64,000 bases of DNA. Source: Trileptium ribeirensis. Taxonomy: Eukaryota; Nematoda; Enoplea; Enoplida; Thoracostomopsidae. A program made the position numbers and the translations under genes. The notes beneath the pieces were generated by a model. The model saw nothing but the letters and a program-made list of their open reading frames with translations. It was not told where the DNA came from and did not search any database. The DNA lies in assembly GCA_030248225.1 (NCBI GenBank), contig JASANE010019192.1:1-64000 (forward strand), written 5' to 3'. The first letter of the stretch is position 1; each line of letters begins with the position of its first letter. Positions 40,176-50,638 of this stretch are shown in pieces.

Positions 40176-40858
40176 ATGGAAAACTGTGCAGTTCAAAACC
40201 TTGATTGGAGTAGAAAACCTAAACAGCAGAATGAGATTGAAAGCTGTCAGCTTGTCGAGTTTATCAGTGTCAGCGGACAGCAGATTCAGGATGCCGCAAC
40301 ACCACTGGAATTTAAGATTCCAAAGTCCGACTACTTGGTGGATATGAATCAGCTGTTTCTCAAATTCAACGTAAAGCTGATCACGAAATCGGAAGCTCAA
40401 ACACCCAAAGCCGCAGCCAACAAGTCACCCCCAAAGAAACGAAATAAAAGACAAACCCTTGCAGTTGTACCTTGTAATGAATTTGATTATGCAGTATTTA
40501 GTCAAGTTGACGTCAAAATCAACAATGAGATTATAACATCAAACCAAACAAACTATCCTTGGATGACCTATATCTTGAACCTTTTACATTACCCAAAGGA
40601 AGAGCGAAACTGCCATCTTCGTACTGCTCTTTGGTTTCAAGATACTGCTTATTCTATGGATAGTTTCGAAGTCAATGAAAGCGCTACAGCTAGACAAGCG
40701 TACTTTTTCAACAGTGATGAGTGTACATTATACCTACCAGTGGTAACTTCGGTTATATTCAATGGCGGATATCTACCACCACAGACGGAAGTATCGTTGA
40801 AATTTTCTCGAAGTGCTCCAACACAAATTGTTCAAGCAAAAGACAATGCTCAATGTAA
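40176..40858 (+). pseudogene. Major capsid protein, N-terminal part, interrupted by a nested element
   Basis: The first 227 residues of a Polinton double-jelly-roll capsid protein. Features are an N-terminal IQDAATPLEFKIPKSDYLVD strand, LFLKFNVKL, FDYAVFSQVDVKINNEII with TNYPWMTYILNLLHY, the LRTALWFQDTAYSMD segment and YLPPQTEVSLKFSRS. The reading frame runs into the terminal repeat of an 8.3-kb insertion at 40859, giving a stop at once. Codons resume in frame at 49162 beyond the insertion and one TAA copy. The insertion therefore happened in a still-open gene. Confidence 0.9.
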
Positions 40859-41210
40859 TTGCTGATTCACAGAATAGTGCGACCATCTACTCGAAAATTT
40901 TTGTTACATACGACATGTTGTATGTAACCAATGTTACATACGACATGTCGTATGTGACATTTGTACATAGAACTCTACGAAATGAACCTAATACTGCCGG
41001 TATATTTTTATATTGGTGCCCTCTCTAGTTTGATGTTGGTGTTCCCTTCCAGTTTGATATTGGTGCCCCTCTTCAGTTTGATATTAGTGCCTCCTCCAGT
41101 TTTATATTGGTGCCCCCTCCAGTTTGTTACTGTTGCCCCTCCAGGTTGATATTGGTGCCCTCTCCATTTTGATATTAGTGCACCCTCCAGTTTAATATTG
41201 GTGCACTGGC
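40859..41210 (+). repeat. Left inverted end of the nested element
   Basis: After the 17-bp tip come the conserved ACCATCTACTCGAAAATTTT, two copies of a palindrome around ACATACGACATGTCGTATGT (40906-40957), ACATAGAACTCTACGAAATGAA, and eight or so 22-24-bp units of the type CCAGTTTGATATTGGTGCCC (41012-41206). The right end has the same order inverted, with five palindromes and fewer 23-bp units. Confidence 0.9.
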
Positions 41211-43390
41211 AGAAAGTATTAATATACGCGTTTCTATTCGCCATTGATTAATGTATATTTTAATATGCTAAACAAAGTTGTGATTTTCTGTTAACTGTTC
41301 TGTTCACTGGCAAAATACTGGCGTAAAATAAGTCGTAGTGGGTGATAATATCATTTCGGGCAAAAGTCTATTTAATGCGCTAGCCCATGCCCGCGTGATT
41401 TCAAGAAATAAATTTTACATTAAAAATTTATAAGTGGGAATTTTGGAATTTCAATAATATTATTGCGTAAGGTTATATATGAACAACGTATATATCTACA
41501 ACGATATATGTATATATAACGGTATCGAACCTGGAGGTTCCACTTATTATGCAGTACATAACTTTAAATTCTTTCAATGAAATGAAAAGGATATATCTAT
41601 TGACGTTTGCATAATAAACATTTGAAACATCGTAGGTTTTATTCTATATATAAATTGCCCGGCTGTTATCACAATGCTGTTATACCACTATACGTTGCTG
41701 TTCATATGTAATAACCGGTGACGCAGCTGCATGGCGCAACTTCCTAACACCATGCCCATACGACCCCGGCTATCGTAACCTCAAGGGTGGACCGTGAATA
41801 CTGAAATTTTAGTCCTACTCTTGGTCAGACCCAAGAAGCTACGCAGCTTAGCAGGCCGCAGGCGCGCTTTACGGGGTGTGTTCGGACCCCGCCCGAAGGG
41901 TTGCGCACGTGTCTAGTTTCGGGTATGATTCCTGAGGTCCCCCAGGGAGGCTATCACCGCCACCTGCTCACAGGTCATGGAGACTAGCCGCTGTTTCCTA
42001 TCTTAGACTCATCGGAAGTTGTTTAGTTCTAATTTGTTGAGTTAAACGTTGGGATAAAGGCTGAAAATGTCCTTAGAAATTTGAGGCTCAAGTTGATTTG
42101 CCTAGTTAAGATCTTGATACGCTCCGTGTTAGAGCATTGACCTATGTGGCCCCCACAGGGTTCCGACATACCCTGGAAGTTTAATGTCGGATTATCAATG
42201 GCGTGGCCTGCTTCCTCAATAAATTCTTTGCGAGCGTACTGGTACCTTGACCAGTGGAAGCTTTAACTTATTAAAATAGAGAAGATTCCTAACAAATTTT
42301 GAGTCACTGTCATAAACGGGTTAAATTTTGCCGATATTTTCCAGCTATTTTATTTCCTAGTTCCGGTAATAAAGCGTAAATGGATATGTCAGAAGGCCAT
42401 GCGCGCCAGTGCTTGTGACATTCTCGCCCACAAGCCATGGCGAGCAGTGCCTGCTCGTCCGAGCGGACAAACCGGAAAAAGCTCCCTATTGTCTCGGTAT
42501 GCAATAAGACTCCACTCGGTGTCAACGATACAAATTTATTTACATGATCAACTTTTTACCTTGGGGACGAGTGTTTGTGAACACATGTTGGGGCGAACTA
42601 AGTAAATCGAGTCGGGGAAGCCTAGCAGCAGCTCACAGTGGTCGCTTCAGTCCGGTAGATTATGGGGCACAAGACAGTAAAAAGGGAAACATGTACGGAG
42701 CATGCAGATACCCGCGCGTGCGCGGACTAGGGGCGGTATCCCTGCTTTAGCTCAATGTTGGCGATTGTTTCAGCTATGGGGCACAGCAAGCAGGGGCCCT
42801 AGAGTGCTTCAGAAAATGCTCCTTAACGTACTGACTCAAACATCTGGTGGTCGACACTAAACTATGCCAATGGGAAGATGAAGAGTAAAAACGGGGTTTG
42901 GTACTACGAGCTCTACTCTAACCACATTACTCTTACCAATACGGTGGTCCGGTTAATATTCGACAGGGATCCGATTGTTATGCCGACAGAATGGTTTTCG
43001 TTATCGTCTCCGATCAATTTGCCTATCAAAGGTACGACTGACCGAACGGGAAGCAGGAGAAAAATGAAGGGAGGGGCAAAATTCATCACATTCAGGCAGG
43101 GGAATGTGGTCGTGACGTGGAATGACACGACACGCCCTCCTAGATAATTTTTTGAGGCCGCCCCCAGGGGCGAGCCAGATGCCTATCTTGAATATGTTTC
43201 TTCAGCCATAATCCTCATAGGGGCCCGGTGGGGCACATTGTATGAGTAGCGCACATCTTGCCGGACGGTTATCTGGTCTTATGTCCTAGTCTAGGAGTCG
43301 TTTTGAGCGGGCGGGCATGGGGCGGTCGGCCCCAGACGCATCTGCGTCTTCTCTTGTCTCCTTGCGTTTTCTCGTTGCCTCTCTCTATAA
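41211..43390. other. Interior of the nested element, left part: non-coding, hairpin-bearing
   Basis: No gene is recognised. From about 41750 the GC content rises and short inverted repeats follow one another: CTTGG/CCAAG near 41820, AAGCT/AGCTT near 41836, CGGGGT/ACCCCG near 41873, ACCTG/CAGGT near 41963, CTGGT/ACCAG near 42238, CGAGCAG/CTGCTCG at 42441-42457 and GTGTT/AACAC near 42563. The open frames present (for example 42878-43147) match nothing known. Confidence 0.55.
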
Positions 43391-43408
43391 ATGCTTTTTC
43401 TTTTGTAC

Positions 43409-43476
43409 ACTGCAATATTGCAGTGCCTCAACTGCACTGTACTGCAGTTGAGTTATCATCGACATAATAGTCGATG
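43409..43476. repeat. Three consecutive perfect hairpins
   Basis: ACTGCAATATTGCAGT (43409-43424) is a perfect palindrome. It is followed by a 10-bp stem CTCAACTGCA/TGCAGTTGAG with a 6-base loop (43427-43452) and a 7-bp stem CATCGAC/GTCGATG with a 6-base loop (43457-43476). Only a few bases separate them. Confidence 0.85.
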
Positions 43477-43477
43477 T

Positions 43478-43548
43478 TGTTGTGTTCCTCCTGGCTTAAT
43501 GGTTAATACTAATGAAACTGCAGTGGGCTCAAATTCCCCGTACAGGAT
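43478..43548 (+). repeat. tRNA-like segment inside the nested element
   Basis: TCCTCCTGGCTTAATGGTTA contains a good polymerase III A box (TGGCTTAATGG) and GGCTCAAATTCCCC resembles a B box 40 bases later. The ends TCCT and AGGA could pair. The length (about 66 bases) and the anticodon arm are not those of a normal tRNA, so it may be a decayed tRNA or SINE head. Confidence 0.4.
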
Positions 43549-45130
43549 CAATTTATGATACGGGAAAATAGAACTGGCTGGCACTGAAACTGTAGAAAAA
43601 CTGAATCTGGGCATACATAGTACGTAGCCTAAAAGGCAAACCAAGATAAAACTAAAGAAAAGCCAAACTCAGCGATCAACTCGCTTCGAGAAGAAAAAGG
43701 GGTTTTGCACTCGCCCGGTTTGGGGCCAAAATGGCACAGGCGAGGAGGTAAGTTTTCTTTATTTTCAGGAGGTACTAAAAAATTTTTTTGAAGGCGGGAA
43801 CACGGAGTGTTTCTCCCGCAAGGGCGTTATCTAGTAATGGCGCAAGGGCATGCTTTAATTCTATTTCTTTTAGACAATGGTCTCGAGAGAAGACCATGGC
43901 GTAGTACAATGGTGAACACCGGTAAACTTAGTTGTTTTAACCAAGTAGTTATTTGGGGTCCAAAACTGGTGTATTACCACAAAAACGAAGCGTCATCGTC
44001 ACCGATCGAGGTCGGCGAAATTTGCTCAGCTGGGGGCTTGCTCCTGCAGCTCATTTTTGGATAACACGGGGGTCAAGAGGGACCTAAAGTTACTCCGGTC
44101 AGTCGTCACAATGAAATTTGTATTCGGGTGAGATATCTATTAAATTTGTTGAAAGTCGGTGACAAAAGATTAAACCGAGACAATCCTTAAGCAACATTCC
44201 GCGTAGGCAGCAAACACCTTAAACTCAAGTGACGGTACCTAGAATTTGATCTGTCTTTTGTGTTCCCAAATTTTCTTAGCTCAAAAGAATAAAACCAAAT
44301 TTTAAGGACTTCCTAAAGCTCGACGGAGGCTAGTCCTCCATCCCTAATCTGCGTTTCTGTCCAAGCCCAAACTGGGCATGGGCGTTGAACAATCCACTAA
44401 GCTGTAAATTTGTAAACCGTGAACGTAAAAGTAAAGCAAGTCCTTACCGGTTCAGCTTCTAGGGTCGGAAAGTTTTACCGTGGTCTGCTCAACAAAAATT
44501 CAATGATCCTACCTCAAGAATTGCAAGTCACGTAAAGCGTGGACCAGAGACGTCCATTTTGTTTTGTCCTACCTAAGACCACGGGGAATCAGAAAGACTT
44601 TGAATTGGTTTGATCAGTCCTCACTGCACTCTATACGGGCACATCCCGAATCGCCTAACGTCTCCCACATCGGAACTCGATACTAATGATTGATTCCAGA
44701 AACGGGTTATGTGTAGCATTTCGGTGGGAACTGAGAGTTAGCACCCGAACGAGAGTGTTTGTTTCTACCTAAGTGCGAAGGGTGCGCTACATTCAAGGGG
44801 TAGCTCAAGGAACGGCATGTTACTCTTCAATTGACAGGAAAAATAAACCCCTGCTATCGCTAAACCTTCCTCACACTTACGGCTGTTGATCCTTGGGGCA
44901 GCACCAGCTGAACCCCCTTAGCGAGGTATAGATTTACGCGGAAATCTTTCGTCCATCGAGTCAATCAGATGCGAAAACGAAAAGCGAGAGAAAACCCGAG
45001 TCATATGAAAACTATGAACGTTAAAATAGAGCGTCGGAGCCGGTCAGTAAAGTCGACCGAATTCCTCGCTGTCGAAGTCCAACTGATTCGACGAGTCAAC
45101 GCGTTAGTCATCGCCTCGAATTTTTCGCCC
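43549..45130. other. Interior of the nested element, middle part: no gene recognised
   Basis: No protein-coding frame of note. Short perfect stems continue, for example ATGGTCT/AGACCAT (43877-43897), GCGGGA/TCCCGC near 43796-43820 and GTCGAA/TTCGAC (45071-45092). I checked for resemblance to rRNA and snRNA and recognise none. Confidence 0.5.
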
Positions 45131-45138
45131 ATAGTTTA

Positions 45139-46182
45139 GGATAGCGATATTGTCGCTATCCAATCGTCGCTGGTCGGGCAACACCCATTTTTCTTGGGTT
45201 TTAGTTCAGTGTCCAATTGGGGACACTTCCGGAAACACAAATCTTGACGGCTACCGTAAGCCGTCGATGTCCTTAAAGAGAGTCGGCTTCAATTAGATTT
45301 ACCGACATCAAGTTTGAATCTTCCGAGTACTCGGAAGTTGACCATCTGTGATTTTCGTCCCAATTTTTCCAAGAAAAGTAAATTTTGAAGTCCCAATTTC
45401 CCGTAATTATCGCCGGATGTCCAGCGAAATCGGATCCTAAACTCCCAATGTTTAAACGGCTTCCGGTCTCAGCTTAATTCGAACTATTGGAAATACTTTC
45501 GGGTCACGCAATTTCCTTCTTCAGTCCCAATTAGCGTGACAATCTGGTCGACTTTGGAGTGTTTGCTCGTCCCAGCCCATCTCAACTCGGCGGCTATTGA
45601 CCTGCCTTTTGTGTTTCTCGAGTTGCCGCCCTCCTAATTAAGCTAAATTGAATTAGGAAGGTGACCCTAACTCGCAAGGACACCTTAGAACGTCAAGAGA
45701 AATCAAGCTAATTTATAATTTTCATGCGAGTATCTAAGTTTCAAAGTCGCGCCGGGGGGGAACCGACGGCGGGAACATGCCCATCTCGAGGCCAGAGACG
45801 GGGCGAATTCTAACGTACTCTTAACTAGTAAGGGGCCCTGCTGCAAGGCCCCTCGGGTCCGCGGAAGGCCCTAAAGTCGCCCCCGTCCGTCCTAACTGTC
45901 CGTATTCTGTCCGTCCGTAAAACTCTGAAATTTAGTGAATTTCAGTATGTGGTGTCCTCGTTCGTCCGTTTTTCCATGTCCTTATATACATAGTTATGTA
46001 CTTACATATATCTATATATTCATATATCTATACTCACATACACAAACACATGCACTACACACAGTAGACATAACGGCGTCCTGAGCGACAGAAAGGTCGC
46101 TCAGGATAAACACAAACTCACAACACACCAACAACAACAACAACAAGGCGACAAAGAAGAAAACCGACCAGAAATGTCGGTT
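45139..46182. repeat. Array of short perfect hairpins, mostly with 6-base loops
   Basis: Perfect stems are GGATAGCGA/TCGCTATCC (45139-45161), AGTGTCC/GGACACT (45208-45227), GACGGCT/AGCCGTC (45246-45265), CTTCCGAGTACTCGGAAG (45320-45337), GGGGCC/GGCCCC (45832-45852), CCTGAGCGAC/GTCGCTCAGG (46080-46105) and AACCGAC/GTCGGTT (46162-46182). Three of the loops are exactly six bases. The first four are spaced 40-75 bases apart, which is dense for chance. This could be a structured RNA or a site array. No function is known to me. Confidence 0.75.
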
Positions 46183-47540
46183 AGAGAGAGAACGAGGACA
46201 AAAAGCGAAAGGACAGCGAGGACACGAAGAGGGCGTGGGAAGGGAAGCGGGACAAGGGGAATCCCGGGGGAATTTCGAGGGGCTGGGGCGAGATTCGGTC
46301 CCAGGACGAAAAATGCGGCCGATTGATACCAAACACAAGAGGGGGTAGACATAGAAGCAGGTTGGGACCCACACATGGGTTGACGTAATAAGATGGGGAG
46401 TTTAGCGGGTTGAGGTTGGGGAGGAGCGTGGGTTCGATGGGGTGGAGGGGGATCGTTCGGGGCGAGGGGTAAAAATGATGTAAAATTAACGATTAGAGAG
46501 AGGGGGCTGCGGGGCGCTCGCACCTCGGGTTACGGGGCGAGGCGTCTCGCCGGGTATTTGGAGATGTCTGAAAAGCGAATAAATGAGGGGCGATTTCCTA
46601 CTTTCGAGTTAGAGATTGGTTTGTTGGTTGTTTTGTCCCATTTTATGGCGATGGCCGGGGGCGCTTTGGTGGCTTGCTGCGGGCTAGCGGAGACGAGCCC
46701 GATACGTTGCGCCCCGCGCGCGGTCGGGTATCCCGAGTTTCACACGTACTTTAAGGGCGTAAGCACAAAATAATCTACAGCAACCCTGGTTGTCTGGTTG
46801 ACCCCAGGTCTGTTGATCTCATGGTCATAGAACAATTCGCCAAGATGATGTAAAGGAAATAGATACTAGGCGCAAGCGCAGTTTTGGGGCATTAAAGGGC
46901 GCTGTAAAAGGATTGCTCAGTACAGTGGGGGCGGAAAGAAAAAAAATAAAAGTATCAAGGCACGTAAAAATCAAACAATACACACATACATATATATACA
47001 TAACTATTTATCCCTAAATGCATGTATACAACTGAGTTGCACCCACTCGGAACCAGGGTCCACCACCTAGCGTAAGTAGTGGCTGTTAGTTGAGCATTTG
47101 TCTGTTCGCCCCGATATCTCGAATCCCCCGTAATTTGTCATCCTACCTCGTTCGAGGCCTGAAAATTCTCTACATACTGAGGCATCTTGGGAAATCTCGA
47201 TCCTTAACGGTTCGGCCGATGAACAGCCCGATCGTAGTTTCGAACATTCGAAGCTACGTAACCATTTGTTTCAGCTTACTGGTGCGCCTTACGTGTGAAG
47301 CTAACAGGACTGATCTAGGATTTTGATCACTTCTCACCCTTAGATCGTAAAGCCTCTATTCGGCGTCATTCGTCGAAGTTTTAATGTGATGGCGCCGCTT
47401 GGGGTTCGGCATGTTCTATTTTCTGTCGGTGTGGAGTTAGGTCCAGCCTCTAAATGGTTGGCACTTTCATATTTCGCGATCCGCGCCACTCGTCCAGCGA
47501 TCAGATAAGCAACGAAAATAAAGATGAAGAGCCAATATTA
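46183..47540. other. Interior of the nested element, right part: no gene recognised
   Basis: A purine-rich plus strand (46183-46520) gives long artificial Pro/Ser-rich frames on the minus strand. A 71-codon frame at 46558-46773 has a hydrophobic centre but no known motif. Nothing else is supported. Confidence 0.5.
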
Positions 47541-47549
47541 TGAATAAGC

Positions 47550-47925
47550 ATCAAATGAAAAGATAGATCATGGCATAAGCATAATTGATAAACGACGAAT
47601 ACGGCTTAAATGATAAGAAGAACAATATAGATAGCATAAAATGATAAGAACGAACCCAATTATAGCATACGGTATAAGATGATAAGAACGAACCCAATTG
47701 TAGCATATGACATAAAATGATAAGAACGAACCCAATTATAGCATACGGCATAAAATGATAAAAACGCATCAGATTATAACATACGGCAAAATGATAAAAA
47801 CGAACCAGATTATGACATACGGCATAAAATGATAAAAACGCATCAGATTATAACATACGGCAAAATGATAAAAACGAACCAGATTATGACATACGGCATA
47901 AAATGATAAAAACGAATGATCCTAT
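47550..47925 (+). repeat. Minisatellite of GCATAAAATGATAAGAACGA-type units
   Basis: Units of about 38-40 bp built on CATAAAATGATAAGAACGAA, CCCAATTATAGCATACGG are repeated about nine times. From about 47750 a two-unit higher-order repeat of about 74 bp appears, with ACGCATCAGATTATAACATA alternating with ACGAACCAGATTATGACATA. Confidence 0.9.
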
Positions 47926-48810
47926 TGATGTTCCCGAGTAAATTTGAAGTCGAAATCATTGAAAAGACGCGTAACGGGGCCGGAACGGGCCTGTTACACA
48001 TATTGTAGTGCAAACACTCATTTACTTTAGGGCAAAATTTGATGACATTATTTTTACATTTGATGAATGTGGTCAGCGGAGATAGCGTCTTATTCTAACG
48101 TATATCTGAAATTGTGTTAGGATTGTGTTATGATTATACGAGCATATGACTGACATTGAACATATCAAGGACATTGACTGATTGTGCACTAAATAATCAT
48201 ATGTGTCATAAATATATAAATAATCAATAATTTAAAACAAATATCAATACCGCTATTGTATGAGTAAATATGCGTTGCGTACCATTTTAAAGCCTTGTTT
48301 AGTTATTCGAAGACGACAATTTATAATAACATTTATAAATATCTTGGGAATATCACTTATGTACAGATTTACAGCGGATGACAAGTTCCGATGTCACTGT
48401 TGTTATAAATTCCGTATTGCTAAACCAATATGTGATAGCGCAGCAATAAATCTAAGGTATGTCATCGTCGACGGTACACAAAACTCGTACTTATTTCTTT
48501 CGTTTCATTGAGCGAACTTTCCCTTGTTTATTGTTAATCACCAATTATTGTACAAAGTTGCTGTTCAACGAATGATATAATAAACAATTTAGAATTTCGC
48601 AACCTGCTCTTGCTTTCAGCATTCCTTCGGAGCGGTGCAAAAAATAATTACAGGCCGGCCTAGCTCATTTTACTTCATGGTTAACAATGCTTCAAAAGAT
48701 GCATGTCGGTTATGTTTTCACAAAGTACACTTCAATATATATACATTCTCACTTGTACTGTGGCATAATGAATATACAAAATATTTACGCACTCTTTGGA
48801 AGTGATGTTT
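47926..48810. other. AT-rich interior flank of the nested element
   Basis: No gene is seen. An 83-codon frame (48260-48511, +) has no recognisable motif. Confidence 0.5.
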
Positions 48811-49158
48811 CAAATGCACCAATATCAACCTGGAAGGGGGTACCGATATCAAACTAGATGGAGCACCAATATCGAACTGGAGGGGAACACGTAACAAACC
48901 AGAGAGGGCACCAATATCAAAATATACTGGCAGTATTATTTTCATTTCGTAGAGTTCTATGTACAAGTGTCACATACGACGTGTCGTATGTAACATTGGT
49001 TACGTACGACATGTCGTATGTAACATTGGTTACATAAGACATGTCGTATGTAACATTGGTTACATACGACATCTCGTATGTAACACGGGTTACATACAAC
49101 ATGTTGTATGTAACAAAAATTTTCGAGTAGATGGGCGCATTATTCTGTGAGTCAGCAA
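48811..49158 (-). repeat. Right inverted end of the nested element with five tandem palindromes
   Basis: Reading inward from 49158 on the minus strand the sequence repeats the left end. Between 48968 and 49112 there are five palindromes around TACGACATGTCGTA with GTTAC/GTAAC ends, spaced about 29 bases apart; the left end has two. The innermost part consists of CCAGTTTGATATTGGTGC-like units. Confidence 0.9.
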
Positions 49159-49161
49159 TAA

Positions 49162-49297
49162 TATGATCATCAGCGAACTGATACTCAGAGCAAGCCTCTT
49201 GAAGATAAAAAGTGGTGCTTTGGACCACTATGATAAGATATATCGATCGAAGGGAGGTCTCTACCCCTGCGTGACGTGTGAGATGCGAATTTTTTGA
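49162..49297 (+). pseudogene. Major capsid protein, continuation after the nested element
   Basis: The frame is the one interrupted at 40858 and remains open for about 44 codons to a TGA at 49295-49297. The residues IISELILRASLLKIKSGALD followed by HYDKIYRSKGGLYPC and CEMRIF fit the second half of Polinton capsid proteins, but 250 or more residues are missing after it. The gene had thus also lost its 3' end, by stop or deletion. Confidence 0.75.
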
Positions 49298-49348
49298 GTA
49301 TATACCATTGTTGCTTAAACAGAACTGAATCGGTACATCAGCATTATG

Positions 49349-50507
49349 TAGCCCACCGGTGGGTTACGGCTAAGCGAATATTACTGCATTTAAAAACTTT
49401 TCTAAAATGTAATTGTAACCCATCACGTAACCCACACATGTAACCCACCGGTGGGTTACGTACATATATATTTATCATCCTTAATTTTAGAGTTTTAAAA
49501 TATGGAGTCTTCTGAAAGCGATAGCGATAATATGAGTAATAGTAATATTATTACGACGTCAAAGTTTAAATCTGTTGCAAATTTGGATGCTAGCGACTCG
49601 GAAAGTGATGATTCAAATGATCCTACGTTCTTACCGATAGCGGAATCGGACAGTGACGCGGAATATAGCTCTCTAGATTCAGGCGACGGCTATTCCGAGG
49701 TGAATATAACTATTACGTAGCAATTATATTTTTCGAGCCAAAGTTGGTTAGTGGATATATTAGTAAACTTGCGCTTAGTGGATATATTAGTATACGAACG
49801 CATGGGAATGTAGAAGTCGCTAGAACGCAAATGGTGGGAATAATTCGCGAAAATGGCTGTAATTAATCTACGTATTGGATCAAGCTAATTGTGCAACTGC
49901 AAAAATGCGTCTATTGTGCAGTAATTATTTATAGAATTAATTCCAAAATTACTGTTAACTCTGTAACGAAAAACTGGCCCTCATGTATAGAATAAATGTA
50001 AGGGTATTATTCATTTATTCATTTATTATTCATTTATTCCATTCATGTGTCTTGCCTGCTTTAATAGTCACAGAAAGCCGAACTGACTTTAATACAAACA
50101 GCGAATGAAAGAAGAACAACTCATGTCAGATGATGATAAACACAAAACCAGTTATTTTTTCTGTTTTTGAATAGTTTTCAAGGGTTTGGTATTTCTAACC
50201 ACTTAAATTTAGGATTAATTTTAAGCAAAATTCATATCGAAAATAATTCGTAACCCATCGGTGGGTTACATAGTTCGCCCACATATCACCAAAATTCAAA
50301 GCTACGCAGGGGACAACCGAAACACACCGGTGGGTTACGAAGCTATAGCAACTGACATACAACAAAGTAGTATCTGCTATATACAGCAGCCGATGTTTGT
50401 TTAAATACTTAGAGTAAACAAAGCTCTCAAAAAATAGCGAAAATCACCCACCGGTGGGTTACGTTGACTACGAAGAAACTACAGCGTAACCCACGGGTGG
50501 GTTACGT
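49349..50507. repeat. Six dispersed copies of a 20-bp palindrome
   Basis: GTAACCCACCGGTGGGTTAC or a one- to three-base variant occurs at 49349-49368, 49440-49460, 50250-50269, 50321-50339, 50445-50463 and 50486-50506, often followed by GT. Extra half sites GTAACCCA lie at 49415 and 49427. Perfect two-fold symmetry suggests binding by a dimeric protein. All copies lie in the right arm of the Polinton and none elsewhere in the window. Confidence 0.85.
49502..49720 (+). CDS. Small acidic Ser/Asp-rich protein, 72 aa
   Basis: The frame starts MESSESDSDNMSNSN and has clusters such as DASDSESDDSNDP and ESDSDAEYSSLDSGDG, strongly acidic with many possible casein-kinase sites. It lies between copies 2 and 3 of the palindrome. 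A GT donor after GAG (49699) is in phase with an acceptor at 50613-50614 (TTTTTTAAG), so it could be the first exon of a gene continuing at 50615. No family is recognised; such acidic leaders also occur at the start of some transposases. Confidence 0.45.
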   Translation: MESSESDSDNMSNSNIITTSKFKSVANLDASDSESDDSNDPTFLPIAESDSDAEYSSLDSGDGYSEVNITIT

Positions 50508-50638
50508 TGTCGGCTTTGGGATATCGGAGATTACAGGGGTTGTCGTGAACGTGTTAACAAACGAGTTAGTCATACACAAGGTAAAAACCTGGGATTAGCA
50601 TATAATTTTTTAAGGATGAAAATGTTGAGGATCAACGC

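Larger units (their letters stand above)
40859..49158. mobile_element. 8.3-kb DNA element with long inverted ends and TAA duplication, inserted in the capsid gene
   Basis: The ends TTGCTGATTCACAGAAT (40859) and, inverted, TTGCTGACTCACAGAAT (49158) continue as inverted repeats of about 350 bp. TAA flanks both sides (40856-40858 and 49159-49161). A 3-bp TWA duplication is characteristic of PIF/Harbinger elements, but I find no transposase or Myb-like gene, so it is either non-autonomous or of another family. The inside is GC-richer than its surroundings and holds hairpin arrays, a minisatellite and no long coding frame. Confidence 0.88.

Noticed and set aside
43900..45900. Ribosomal or small nuclear RNA gene in the nested element
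   Set aside because: The region looks structured but I find no recognisable rRNA, U-snRNA, SRP or RNase P core sequence in either orientation.
46012..46523. Minus-strand Pro/Ser/Leu-rich frames up to 140 codons
   Set aside because: The plus strand is purine-rich here, which removes stops on the minus strand. Translation is low complexity.
48968..49112. CRISPR-like array
   Set aside because: The repeats are palindromes in the terminal repeat of a transposon, the intervening bases are nearly identical, and the genome is eukaryotic.
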